DNA of 56,367 nt from Candidatus Poribacteria bacterium (GTDB lineage Bacteria; Poribacteria; WGA-4E; B28-G17). Shown piece by piece: positions 34,391 to 42,775 of this stretch. Location of the stretch: assembly GCA_021162805.1 (NCBI GenBank), contig JAGGXZ010000187.1, positions 1 to 56,367 of the forward strand, in the 5' to 3' direction. Under the pieces are notes generated by a model. That model worked only from the letters and a program-made list of their open reading frames with translations, did no database searches and was not told the DNA's origin. Position 1 is the stretch's first letter. Every line of letters begins with the position of its first letter. The position numbers were made by a program, and so were the translations under genes.

Positions 34391-37300
34391 TCCTTTCCCT
34401 GTTGATAGCGATATCATCGGTCAACTCGCCTTCAGAGCGGATCGACGGATTTCTGCTGGCCATCTCTCAGCTTCCCCTCGAGCAGGTGGAGAGGTTGGAT
34501 TTCGTCCATGACGGCGTGGCAAGGGTGCTGATAAAGCTCTCCGGCCCGATCGACCATCTTCCGGGAGCGAAGATACGAACGATCACCGGCACCATTGCCT
34601 CGGCTGAGATCGCTCTATCTCGAATATCTGATCTCGCCACGTCGCCTCATGTTCTGTTCGTCCAGCCCGCTATCAGATTGAAGCCCTGTCAGGAGTGGAT
34701 CAGAGGGAACATAAAGGATATAGGCGCGGATCTGGCTCATCGGTCCGATCCTGCTTTCACCGGTAGAGGAACGATCATCGGAGTGATAGATACCGGCATA
34801 GATTGGTCACATCCCGACTTCGCCAATCCCGATGGATCGTCTAAGATCCTCTACATCTGGGATCAGACGGTTACCATACCCGGCAAGGAACCCGCTGATT
34901 ACGGCTATGGCTCGGAATGGTCAAGGGCCGAGATCCAATCCGGAGTCTGCCGCGAGATGGATACCTATGGGCATGGCACACATGTCTCCGGCGTAGCCTC
35001 CTCCGTCGCTCCTGATGCTCAGATCATAGCCGTTAAATCCTATCTCTTCGACGATCAGGTGATCGACGGCGTGAACTACGTGTTTAAAAGGGCGAGAGAG
35101 TTGGGGATGCCGGCGGTCGTTAACATGTCGTTTGGAGGGCAGGAAGGACCGCACGATGGGAGATCACTCCTAGATCAAGGCATTCAGGAGATCATTAAAG
35201 GCAAAAGCGGCAGGGCGGCGGTGGCTTCGGCTGGAAACGATGGTGACGACCCGATCCACGCGGGGGGAAAGCTTCCACCTCCTGAAAACGGCAGATATCC
35301 CTACCTCTCCTTCACGGCCGATCCCGACGAGGAACATCTCAACGTTGAGATCTGGTATAGCTCATCCGATTCGATAAAGGCAAAACTGCTGGTGCCTGAT
35401 GGCAGGGGAGGGTTCACGGATTATGGATGGGTAAAACCCGGCGACTCCATATCCGCCTCAGTTGACGAGGGGATGCTGAAGGGAGCTCAAGTTTACCTCG
35501 GGTCGGACTCGCCACATCCGCTCTATCCCGATCTGAATCGCATCCAGGTCTGGATATGGGATGGAGGGGATATGAGCCTGCCGCTCGACAGAGCGAAGTT
35601 CATGCTGGAGCTGGATGGAGCCGGCGTGAGGTTCGACGCCTATACCGTCGGTCCCACCGTATTCACCTCGGAGGCAGACCGGATGTGCATTCAACCGGAT
35701 GGGGAGAAGACAATAGCTTCACCAGCCTCAGCCCCCGACGTGATCGCCGTCGCCTCATATGCCGTGACGAACTCGTGGCCCAACATAAGGGGCGATTATA
35801 CCGTCGTTGATTATGCGCGTATCGGCCGGATATCGGTCTTTTCAAGCAGGGGGCCGCTGAGAAATGGAGGGAGAAAACCGGATGTAGCCGCGCCGGGACA
35901 GATGATCGGAGCGGCGTTATCGGAGGTGAGCTGGCAGAGGCCTAACGATATCCTTCCTGATGGGAGACACGTGGTATTTCAAGGAACAAGTATGGCTGCC
36001 CCGCATGTCTCAGGGGCTATATCGCTTCTATTGGAAAAACATCCCGATCTGACGCCATCTCAGGTCAAGTTGCGGATCATCGCATCCTCCCTCGATATGG
36101 GCAAGCCGGGCTGGGATGAGCTGTGGGGATATGGGAAGCTAAGGGTTCCGGAGCTTCTGAACTTGCCTCGTTCACCCTCTCTGATTTCGATCGAGCCGGG
36201 CGACGGGAAGCTTAAAGTCAAATGGACAGGTGTAAAAGGGGCGGCCGGATATATCCTGGAGATAGATGGGAAAGGAATGGATGTCGGCGACGAGACGGAG
36301 CATGTTATCGATGGATTGGAGAACGACAAGCCGGTCAGGATCCGAGTCATCGCCTATAACGGAATCGGATTTAAAAGCTCCCCCTCTGAGGAGATGATAG
36401 GCGTGCCCGATGCCAAAGGATTGGATCTCGCTCCTCCCCTGCCTCCAAGATCGTTGTGGCTTCTGCCGGATGACGGTCGGGTAATGGCGGAGTGGGAACC
36501 ATGTCCCGAACCGGATGTGGCGGGATACAAGGTATATTGGGGAGACGGACCAGGGAGGTATATGAGCTCAGCGGTGGTTAAGGGATCGACCAAGTATCTG
36601 ATAGATGGGCTTGAAAACGGGGTTGAGATCTACGTAGCCGTCTCCGCCTTCGACACTTCAGGCAACGAGAGCGAGCTTTCAAGGGAAATCTCCACCGCAC
36701 CTAGGCGATACGAGGGTGATCTGCCGCGACAGATGCCCGGATCGCCTTTTGAACTCGAGGGCGATTCCGTCGGTTCCCCCCTGATGGTGGACCTAACCGG
36801 TGACGGCCCCCCTGAGCTCATCGTGACGAGCTCTGAAGGTGAAATCCAGGTTAGATCCTACCTCGGCGGTGTGAGGATGATGTGTGATCGAAACCTGAAC
36901 GGTCGGATAAGATCCGAACCGATCACGGTCGACCTCGACGGTGATGGTCTTCCGGAGATCGTAGCTGCCGTCGGGAATTCGCTTTACGCCTTGAGTTCAA
37001 ATGGGGATCTGTTTTGGAGAACGAAATTCGACTCCGAGATCTATCTCTCTCCGGCGGCCGCCGACATAGATGGGGACGGTAAGATGGAGATCATCCTGCC
37101 GCTTTCCGACGGAACGATCGATCTCGTCGGCCCGGACGGTGAAAGCAAGGCGATCTGGAGGGTTTCCGAGGAGAGATTCTGCGCCTCACCTGCGATAGCT
37201 GACATCGACGGCGACGGGTTCCCAGACGTGATCATCCCGTCGGAAAAGGAGGTATACGCCATCTCACACAACGGGGAAAAGCTGTGGGAATACGCCCCTC

Positions 37301-38283
37301 CCGATGGATATGGGGATGCATCCCCGATCGCCTCGGATTTCAACGGAGACGGTTCCATCGATGTGGTTTTCCCATCTAAGGGAGGAGATGTCTATATGAT
37401 GGACAGCCCTGGGGAGATCATCTGGGTGAACCGAACGAGCGTAACGGTCTGTGGATTGTCCGCCGGAGATCTCGACGGTGACGGATTGCCGGAGATCGTC
37501 GCCTCAAACGAAGTCGGTGAGATATGTGCCTGGAAGGCCGACGGAAAACTGGTGGATGGTTTCCCGGTCCAACTGGAGGAGAGATCCCATACCGTTCCTC
37601 TCATCCTCGACCTCGACGGGGATCGAAAGCCGGATCTGCTCGTTGGGGCCATAAGGGGAGACACGGGGTTGATCTACGGGCTGAAATCAAACGGTGAGCT
37701 CATCTCCGGTTTCCCACTGGTCAATTACAAGTTCGCTAACACTCCGGCTGTGGGAGACCTGGACGGGGATGGTGACATGGAAATCGCTATCTCTACGATG
37801 GGCGGTTATGTGGATAAAGCACAGGTGAACGTATGGGATCTCAAGATATCTTATGCGATGGAATCGGTCGAATGGGGGATGCCGAGAAAGGATGGTGAAA
37901 GATCAGGATTTTATCCGGCTCAAACCCCTCCAGGATATATCACAGCCTCCTCGCTGAAACCGGTGAGGTGGGGTGAGATCAAATCCAATCTGCTTCAAAA
38001 CTATCCGAATCCATTCAACCCTGAGACCTGGATACCCTTCATCCTCGGCGAGCCTGCCAGGGTGACGATTGGGATATACGATCTTTCGGGAAGACTGGTA
38101 TGGCGGAAGGTGTTGGGGCAACGTGAGGCGGGAGTTTATCTCCTCAAAGATAGGGCGGTCAAATGGGATGGGAGGAACCTAAACGGAGAGGAAGTTTCAA
38201 GCGGACTTTACATCTATACCCTTCAGGCGGATTCAAATGGAGAAAGGCGACTCTGGCGGCGTAGGATGATGCTCATCAGATAA
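34381..38283 (+). CDS. Secreted subtilisin-like protease with FN3, FG-GAP repeats and sorting tail
   Basis: 1300 residues. The S8 catalytic residues are Asp137 (VIDTGID), His198 (GHGTHVSG), the oxyanion Asn286 (ASAGND) and Ser537 (GTSMAAPHVSG), with an insert before Asn to Ser. Two FN3-like domains follow (about 595-675 and 685-775), then six or more FG-GAP/VCBS repeats rich in DLDGDG and DIDGDG calcium motifs (about 790-1140), and a C-terminal NYPNPFNPETWIPF tail from 1207 with a FlgD-like beta domain. The tail marks export to the cell surface. The N-terminus is hydrophobic (MVLILSLLIAISS) but lacks basic residues, odd for a signal peptide. The start overlaps the giant gene, so both are coupled. 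Confidence 0.93.
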   Translation: MVLILSLLIAISSVNSPSERIDGFLLAISQLPLEQVERLDFVHDGVARVLIKLSGPIDHLPGAKIRTITGTIASAEIALSRISDLATSPHVLFVQPAIRLKPCQEWIRGNIKDIGADLAHRSDPAFTGRGTIIGVIDTGIDWSHPDFANPDGSSKILYIWDQTVTIPGKEPADYGYGSEWSRAEIQSGVCREMDTYGHGTHVSGVASSVAPDAQIIAVKSYLFDDQVIDGVNYVFKRARELGMPAVVNMSFGGQEGPHDGRSLLDQGIQEIIKGKSGRAAVASAGNDGDDPIHAGGKLPPPENGRYPYLSFTADPDEEHLNVEIWYSSSDSIKAKLLVPDGRGGFTDYGWVKPGDSISASVDEGMLKGAQVYLGSDSPHPLYPDLNRIQVWIWDGGDMSLPLDRAKFMLELDGAGVRFDAYTVGPTVFTSEADRMCIQPDGEKTIASPASAPDVIAVASYAVTNSWPNIRGDYTVVDYARIGRISVFSSRGPLRNGGRKPDVAAPGQMIGAALSEVSWQRPNDILPDGRHVVFQGTSMAAPHVSGAISLLLEKHPDLTPSQVKLRIIASSLDMGKPGWDELWGYGKLRVPELLNLPRSPSLISIEPGDGKLKVKWTGVKGAAGYILEIDGKGMDVGDETEHVIDGLENDKPVRIRVIAYNGIGFKSSPSEEMIGVPDAKGLDLAPPLPPRSLWLLPDDGRVMAEWEPCPEPDVAGYKVYWGDGPGRYMSSAVVKGSTKYLIDGLENGVEIYVAVSAFDTSGNESELSREISTAPRRYEGDLPRQMPGSPFELEGDSVGSPLMVDLTGDGPPELIVTSSEGEIQVRSYLGGVRMMCDRNLNGRIRSEPITVDLDGDGLPEIVAAVGNSLYALSSNGDLFWRTKFDSEIYLSPAAADIDGDGKMEIILPLSDGTIDLVGPDGESKAIWRVSEERFCASPAIADIDGDGFPDVIIPSEKEVYAISHNGEKLWEYAPPDGYGDASPIASDFNGDGSIDVVFPSKGGDVYMMDSPGEIIWVNRTSVTVCGLSAGDLDGDGLPEIVASNEVGEICAWKADGKLVDGFPVQLEERSHTVPLILDLDGDRKPDLLVGAIRGDTGLIYGLKSNGELISGFPLVNYKFANTPAVGDLDGDGDMEIAISTMGGYVDKAQVNVWDLKISYAMESVEWGMPRKDGERSGFYPAQTPPGYITASSLKPVRWGEIKSNLLQNYPNPFNPETWIPFILGEPARVTIGIYDLSGRLVWRKVLGQREAGVYLLKDRAVKWDGRNLNGEEVSSGLYIYTLQADSNGERRLWRRRMMLIR

Positions 38284-38286
38284 TCC

Positions 38287-38586
38287 CTATCCTGAGCTCC
38301 CTTTCTTATATTTCACCTCGCCGTGGACCTCGATTATATCGACTATGGCAGTGATTGCAGCATCTACCGGCTTCTCCCTGGTGAGAGGAGTATATCTGGA
38401 AGAGCTTCCGGTGACGACCAGTACTACTTCTCCCACGCCAGCTCCCACCGAATCCATAGCCACCAGATACCTATCCTTGGGATTACATTCGACATCTATC
38501 TCCTGGACGACCATAAGTTTCCCGCCCACGAGTTTTTCGTCCTTGCGTGTCGCCACAACCGTTCCGACTACCTTGCATAGAACCAT
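38287..38586 (-). CDS. EutN/CcmL family bacterial microcompartment vertex protein
   Basis: 99 residues, the normal size of the pentameric vertex proteins. The family pattern is plain: CKVVGTVVATRKDEKLVG at the N-terminus, KLMVVQEID, DSVGAGVGEVVLVVTGSSSR in the middle, and PVDAAITAIVDIIE. These proteins cap the corners of icosahedral protein shells. No hexameric shell protein or encapsulated enzyme gene is in the window, so this is a stand-alone locus. An AGGAGA site supports the start and a good promoter lies upstream. Confidence 0.93.
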   Translation of the reverse strand: MVLCKVVGTVVATRKDEKLVGGKLMVVQEIDVECNPKDRYLVAMDSVGAGVGEVVLVVTGSSSRYTPLTREKPVDAAITAIVDIIEVHGEVKYKKGSSG

Positions 38587-38626
38587 CTGGCTCTCCTGAT
38601 ATTCTTCGACACCTTAAAGCCTTAGG

Positions 38627-38655
38627 ATTATAGCATTTCATGCTTATCATTGCAA
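38627..38655 (-). promoter_or_regulatory. Predicted sigma-70 promoter of the EutN/CcmL gene
   Basis: On the minus strand TTGCAA and a perfect TATAAT with a 17-base spacer, about 40 bases before the start codon. Confidence 0.7.
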
Positions 38656-38684
38656 CAGGACTTCAGGATATGAATCATCCCTAC

Positions 38685-38713
38685 TTGTCAGGTGAAGGGG
38701 GATAATGTAAAAT
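38685..38713 (+). promoter_or_regulatory. Predicted sigma-70 promoter of the fluoride riboswitch transcript
   Basis: TTGTCA and TAAAAT separated by 17 bases. The expected start of transcription near 38720 falls just before the first base of the riboswitch aptamer. Confidence 0.7.
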
Positions 38714-38726
38714 TTTCCATGTGATA

Positions 38727-38783
38727 CGGCGATGGGGTTCGCCGTTAACCGCCGGTCGTTCAGATCGGCTGATGACCCCTACC
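38727..38783 (+). promoter_or_regulatory. Fluoride riboswitch (crcB motif)
   Basis: The aptamer matches the known consensus: stem CGGCGA/TCGCCG (38727-38732 with 38739-38744) enclosing GATGGGG, then TTAACCGCC, a second stem GCCG/CGGC, and the hallmark GGCTGATGACCCCTAC. The loop GGGGT (38734-38738) can pair with ACCCC (38775-38779) to form the required pseudoknot. The same ACCCC bases form the 5' arm of the terminator that follows, so fluoride binding should prevent termination and switch the downstream gene on. Confidence 0.92.
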
Positions 38784-38813
38784 AAACGGCGGGAGCGGTA
38801 GGGGAATTTTTTT
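38776..38813 (+). terminator. Intrinsic terminator of the fluoride riboswitch
   Basis: CCCCTACC (38776-38783) and GGTAGGGG (38797-38804) form an 8-base stem followed by AA and seven T. Its 5' arm overlaps the riboswitch pseudoknot. A further stem AACGGCGGG (38785-38793) with CCCGCCGTT (38815-38823) is mutually exclusive with it and could be an extra antiterminator. Confidence 0.88.
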
Positions 38814-38845
38814 GCCCGCCGTTCCCTTGAAGGTGGGGTGAAGGG

Positions 38846-39274
38846 ATGAAGTTCAAACATAAAAATCATCTTCTTTCCGGGTATCTTACCCTCGCCAAGC
38901 AGATTCGTGAGGTGAGAAGCATCATCTGCGAAGGTGAACCGATAAGCGGAACGGGCATGCCGATGGAACCGTTGCCTCAGGAGAAACAGGATAAGATCCT
39001 CCGTGTCCTTAAGCTCATATCGGATCGGTTTGAGAAGCTTGTTGCGAAGTTCGCTCCGGAGGAGCTGGAGGAATCGGGAAGGCGTCAAAACGCCTCGGTT
39101 ACCAAGATGTGGGCTTCCATCGTTTTAAGGAACATCAGGGAGACATTGGAATCGATTCATCCGAGGAACTTCGAAAGGAAATTCGGAGATCTATCCCCGA
39201 AGGAAAAGGAACTGCTTAAGGCTGAGTCAGAGCGGATGATCGAGGAGTTGGATCGACTGCTGAGGGAGATCTAG
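38846..39274 (+). CDS. Unknown 142-residue helical protein under fluoride riboswitch control
   Basis: I do not recognise this protein. It is charged, has no membrane segment or signal peptide, and is predicted to be almost all helical: an N-terminal helix (LTLAKQIREVRSIICEG), a glycine/proline-rich turn with GTGMPMEPLPQ, then long helices up to the LDRLLREI end. It has one cysteine and no known catalytic motif. A GGTGGGGTGAAGGG stretch precedes the ATG. The fluoride riboswitch and terminator lie directly before it, so it should be made when fluoride is present. It is clearly not a Fluc/CrcB channel, a CLC antiporter, enolase or pyrophosphatase, the usual genes under this control. Confidence 0.8.
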   Translation: MKFKHKNHLLSGYLTLAKQIREVRSIICEGEPISGTGMPMEPLPQEKQDKILRVLKLISDRFEKLVAKFAPEELEESGRRQNASVTKMWASIVLRNIRETLESIHPRNFERKFGDLSPKEKELLKAESERMIEELDRLLREI

Positions 39275-39296
39275 AGACAGCTCGTAAACCCAGACG

Positions 39297-39325
39297 TTGA
39301 CTAAGTAAGATGAATCGTCTATAAT
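39297..39325 (+). promoter_or_regulatory. Predicted sigma-70 promoter of the DegT gene
   Basis: TTGACT and a perfect TATAAT with a 17-base spacer, about 35 bases before the start codon. It makes a transcription unit separate from the riboswitch gene possible. Confidence 0.75.
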
Positions 39326-39361
39326 CTAAGGCTGTCAATCTTCTATCGAAGGGGGAAAGAG

Positions 39362-40600
39362 ATGGAAAAACTGGCCATAGATGGTGGTAAACCTATAAGG
39401 GATAAACCGTTTCCACCCGTTAGGAAGGTTGGAGATGAAGAGCTGGAAGAGCTGAGAAAGGTGATAGAATCCGGCAACCTCTTTCGAGGAGCAAGGGTCA
39501 GGGAGTTCGAGGAGAAATTCGCCCGGCTTTACGGCGTCAAAAGGGCCGTATCCAGCACGTCCGGCACGGCTGCGATACACGTGGCGATGGCGATGTTGAA
39601 CCTCAACCCCGGCGATGAGGTTATAACCGGGCCGATAACGGATATAGGGACGGTTATACCCATCCTCGCCCAAAACGCCATACCGGTCTTCGCCGATATC
39701 CAGCCGGATACCTTCAATCTGGATCCCGATGACGTCGAACGCAAGATCACCCCGAAGACGAGAGCGATCGTAACGGTTCATCTCTTCGGAAACCCATCCG
39801 ATATGGATGGGCTTCTCCGGGTTGCGCGTAGACATGGGATCGCTCTCGTGGAAGACAGCGCCCAGGCTCATCTGGCCTCATATAAGGGCAAGCTGACCGG
39901 CACCATAGGGGATATAGGCTGTTTCAGCTTCCAACAGAGCAAGCATATGATAACCGGCGACGGGGGAATGACGATAACCGATAACGACGAATACGGTGAC
40001 CGCGGGGCGATCTTCGTCGATAAGGGATGGGAGAGATGGGTCTCAGGGCCCAGGCATTACGCCATGTTCGGGATGAATTACAGGATGACGGAGCTACAGG
40101 CCGCCGTCGGAATCGCGCAACTGAGGAAGGTCAAGCAGGTGACTGAGACCAGGAACAGGCTCGGAGACATGCTCAGCGAGATGATATCGGATGTCGGGGG
40201 TGTCAAGCCACAGAGGGTTTTGGAAGGATGCCGATGTGTATATTGGTATTATGGGATGGTCGTTGAGGAAGACGCCCCCTTCACCGCCGGTCAGTTCGCG
40301 AAAGCCCTCTCCGCCGAGGGCATACCGGCCGGGGCGCATTATATCGGCAAACCCATCTTTCTGTGTCACGAGGCGGTGAGGAATAAGAAGATCTACGGCG
40401 ATTCAGACTGCCCTTTCAACTGCAGGTATACCTCAGCTAAGGTCGAATACACCGAGGGATTATGCCCCGTCGCCGAGTCGGTCCTCGACAGGCTTATCAC
40501 CATATCCGTAAACGAGTTCATGAACGAGGAGGATATAGCCGATATAGCAAGGGCTATCAGAAAGGTGAGCGAGGGGCTATCAACAAAAGGCAGGGCGTAG
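39362..40600 (+). CDS. DegT/DnrJ/EryC1/StrS family aminotransferase
   Basis: 412 residues. SSTSGTAAIH (near 67) binds the PLP phosphate, VEDSAQAH carries the Asp that contacts the PLP nitrogen (about 165), and Lys194 in FSFQQSKHMITGDGG is the Schiff-base lysine. The family aminates keto-sugars linked to nucleotides or acts in related small-molecule pathways; the acceptor is not evident. A GGGGGG-type ribosome site and a good promoter are present. The next two genes follow closely and may be cotranscribed. Confidence 0.93.
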   Translation: MEKLAIDGGKPIRDKPFPPVRKVGDEELEELRKVIESGNLFRGARVREFEEKFARLYGVKRAVSSTSGTAAIHVAMAMLNLNPGDEVITGPITDIGTVIPILAQNAIPVFADIQPDTFNLDPDDVERKITPKTRAIVTVHLFGNPSDMDGLLRVARRHGIALVEDSAQAHLASYKGKLTGTIGDIGCFSFQQSKHMITGDGGMTITDNDEYGDRGAIFVDKGWERWVSGPRHYAMFGMNYRMTELQAAVGIAQLRKVKQVTETRNRLGDMLSEMISDVGGVKPQRVLEGCRCVYWYYGMVVEEDAPFTAGQFAKALSAEGIPAGAHYIGKPIFLCHEAVRNKKIYGDSDCPFNCRYTSAKVEYTEGLCPVAESVLDRLITISVNEFMNEEDIADIARAIRKVSEGLSTKGRA

Positions 40601-40610
40601 GAGGTGCGAT

Positions 40611-41177
40611 TTGGGCAAGGTCAAAATGTCACCGAGACGAATAGTTTATCCGACCCCTGCCGCCCTCATCACGTGCGTTGACGAGGAGGGCAGGCCGAAC
40701 ATAATCACCCTGGCCGAGGTGGCGCATCCGTGTATCGCCAACCCGACGATGATGATGCTCGCCATAGCGCCTGAGAGATACTCAAACAGCCTGATAAGAA
40801 AGACGAAGGAATTCGTCGTGAACTTCCCGACGGCCGATCTGGCGGAGAAGGTGGATGGATGCGGGTGCGTTTCAGGCAGAGATGTGGATAAATTCGATAG
40901 GTTCGGCCTGACTCCTCTGCCCGCCTCCGTAGTCAAACCGCCCCTGATAAAGGAGTGTCCCGTTAACGTCGAATGTGTGCTGAGATCCGTCCAGCCGATA
41001 GGATATCACGACTTCTTCATGGGTGAGGTGGTCGCCATACATGTCGATGAGGAGGTGCTCGACGAGAGAGGGGGAATCATTCCCGGGAAGCTTAACCCGC
41101 TGGTCTTCGTTCTAGGAGAGTACTGGAACGTCGGTAGGAGGCTCGGACATCATGGGTTCAGCCGAAGCAAAAGATAA
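40611..41177 (+). CDS. Flavin reductase-like domain protein
   Basis: 188 residues from a TTG supported by AGGAGG six bases upstream; an ATG at 40626 is an alternative. The FMN-binding split-barrel pattern of the flavin reductase family is seen: YPTPAALITCVDEEGRPNIITLAEV, a central VVNFPTADLAEKVDGCG, and YHDFFMGEVVAIHVDE near the end. Such proteins bind FMN and reduce flavins or serve as the reductase of two-component oxygenases. Ten bases separate it from the aminotransferase. Confidence 0.88.
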   Translation: MGKVKMSPRRIVYPTPAALITCVDEEGRPNIITLAEVAHPCIANPTMMMLAIAPERYSNSLIRKTKEFVVNFPTADLAEKVDGCGCVSGRDVDKFDRFGLTPLPASVVKPPLIKECPVNVECVLRSVQPIGYHDFFMGEVVAIHVDEEVLDERGGIIPGKLNPLVFVLGEYWNVGRRLGHHGFSRSKR

Positions 41178-41754
41178 ACTGCGCAGGCGAATACTGAGGA
41201 AATGCAGGGCGCTTAGCCCTGATGAGGTGATCGGGAGGAGCTCCAAGATACGATACAGGTTCATCGAGCTAACGGAGGAGCAGGGATTCAACGTGGTGAT
41301 GATCTACATCAGCGTGAGGAACGAGGTGGATACCTATGAGCTGGGAAAAGAGCTCCTGAGGATGGGTAAAATGGTCTGCGCCCCGGTGGTCGATAGGACT
41401 CAGAGGAGAATCCTGCCCTACACGGTGAGCAGAATCCCCGATGACCTGGTGGATGGGGAATACAATATACCCGAGCCGTCGAGGGAGAAGGGACAACCGG
41501 TTGATCCCAACTCGATAGATGTCGTCGTGGTCCCTGGCGTGGGATTTGACCTGAGAGGATATAGGATCGGATACGGGGGAGGATATTACGATAGATTCCT
41601 ACCGCTGTGTTCGAATGCGCTTTTTGTGGGGCTGGCATATGAGTTCCAGATCGTCGATAAGGTACCGAACGAGGATTGGGATATACGAATGGATATGATC
41701 ATAACGGAGGAACGCGTGATAAGGACGTCTACGGCATCAGAGGGGCGAGGTTAA
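41152..41754 (+). CDS. 5-formyltetrahydrofolate cyclo-ligase
   Basis: 200 residues. The family signature VPGVGFDLRGYRIGYGGGYYDRFL is complete, and an N-terminal basic helix (KDKLRRRILRKCRALS) and the ATP-site region are as expected. The enzyme converts 5-formyl-THF into methenyl-THF using ATP and so feeds the reaction of FolD, whose gene is also in the window. It overlaps the flavin reductase gene by 26 bases and its 3' end overlaps the convergent argC by 26 bases. Confidence 0.94.
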   Translation: MGSAEAKDKLRRRILRKCRALSPDEVIGRSSKIRYRFIELTEEQGFNVVMIYISVRNEVDTYELGKELLRMGKMVCAPVVDRTQRRILPYTVSRIPDDLVDGEYNIPEPSREKGQPVDPNSIDVVVVPGVGFDLRGYRIGYGGGYYDRFLPLCSNALFVGLAYEFQIVDKVPNEDWDIRMDMIITEERVIRTSTASEGRG

Positions 41755-42775
41755 GCCCCGCCTTTTCGTCGAACCCACACATCAGGTTCATATTCTGCAA
41801 CGCCTGACCTGACGCGCCCTTCACGAGGTTATCTATGGCCGACATGACGACCACGACGTTTGTTCGTTCATCCGCCAGGACGGCTATATCGCAGAAGTTG
41901 CTTCCATACACCGCCTTCGTCGATGGAAACTCGCCCTTATCCAGCACCCTGATGAACGGCTCTGATCTGTAAAACTCCCTATAGATCTCCAACAGATCCC
42001 CTGTGGAGACGGGCTCGATCATTCTGAAATAAAGGGTGCTCAGTATACCCCTGCTCATCGGCACCAGATGTGGTGTAAAGGCCACGAGGACTTGTTCTGA
42101 GGCGATGAGGCTCAGTTCCTGTTCCATCTCCGGCGAGTGTCTGTGCGCCATGACGTTATAGGGCTCGAAGTTCTCCGTTCGGGAGGGATAATGGGTTTTA
42201 TCAGATGGCTTTCTGCCTGCCCCTGAAATTCCGGTCTTGGCGTCGACTATCACGAGAGATCTATCCACGATCCCCTCGCGCCTCATCAGGGGGGCAGCGG
42301 CCAATATAGCGCCTGTGGGATAACATCCGGGGTTGGCGACGAGACGCGCATCCCTTATCTCTTCCCTGTGTAACTCGGACAATCCGTAGACCGCCCTCTT
42401 AATCAGATGAGGGGATGTGTGTTCGACGCCATACCATCTCTCGTATGTTTTTACGTCCTTCAGTCTGTAGTCCGCGCTGAAGTCTATCACCCTCACCCCT
42501 CTCTCCAGAAGTGAGGGGGCAAACTGCATAGCGACCTTGTGGGGGAGGGCTAGGAAAACTATATCGCATCTGGATGCGACCTCATCGGGATCAAATCTCT
42601 CGAAGCGGAGATCCATGAATCCACGAAGATTGGGTATGACCTTATCGATCCGCTCTCCCGCGTAGGTACGAGAGGTGAGCATCTCGATTTTGATCTCTTC
42701 GGGATGTGACAGGAGAAACCTCAATAGTTCACTGCTGGTATATCCCGACGCCCCGACGATTCCTACCTTGACCAT
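41729..42775 (-). CDS. argC: N-acetyl-gamma-glutamyl-phosphate reductase
   Basis: 348 residues. The N-terminal NADP site is GASGYTSSELLRFL, and the catalytic cysteine lies in NPGCYPTG (near 150). A conserved His-rich patch (MAHRHSPEMEQELS) follows. It reduces N-acetylglutamyl phosphate to the semialdehyde in arginine synthesis. It is the last gene of the ten-gene minus-strand operon and touches the stop of the preceding gene by one base. No other arg gene is in the window. Confidence 0.97.
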   Translation of the reverse strand: MVKVGIVGASGYTSSELLRFLLSHPEEIKIEMLTSRTYAGERIDKVIPNLRGFMDLRFERFDPDEVASRCDIVFLALPHKVAMQFAPSLLERGVRVIDFSADYRLKDVKTYERWYGVEHTSPHLIKRAVYGLSELHREEIRDARLVANPGCYPTGAILAAAPLMRREGIVDRSLVIVDAKTGISGAGRKPSDKTHYPSRTENFEPYNVMAHRHSPEMEQELSLIASEQVLVAFTPHLVPMSRGILSTLYFRMIEPVSTGDLLEIYREFYRSEPFIRVLDKGEFPSTKAVYGSNFCDIAVLADERTNVVVVMSAIDNLVKGASGQALQNMNLMCGFDEKAGLNLAPLMP

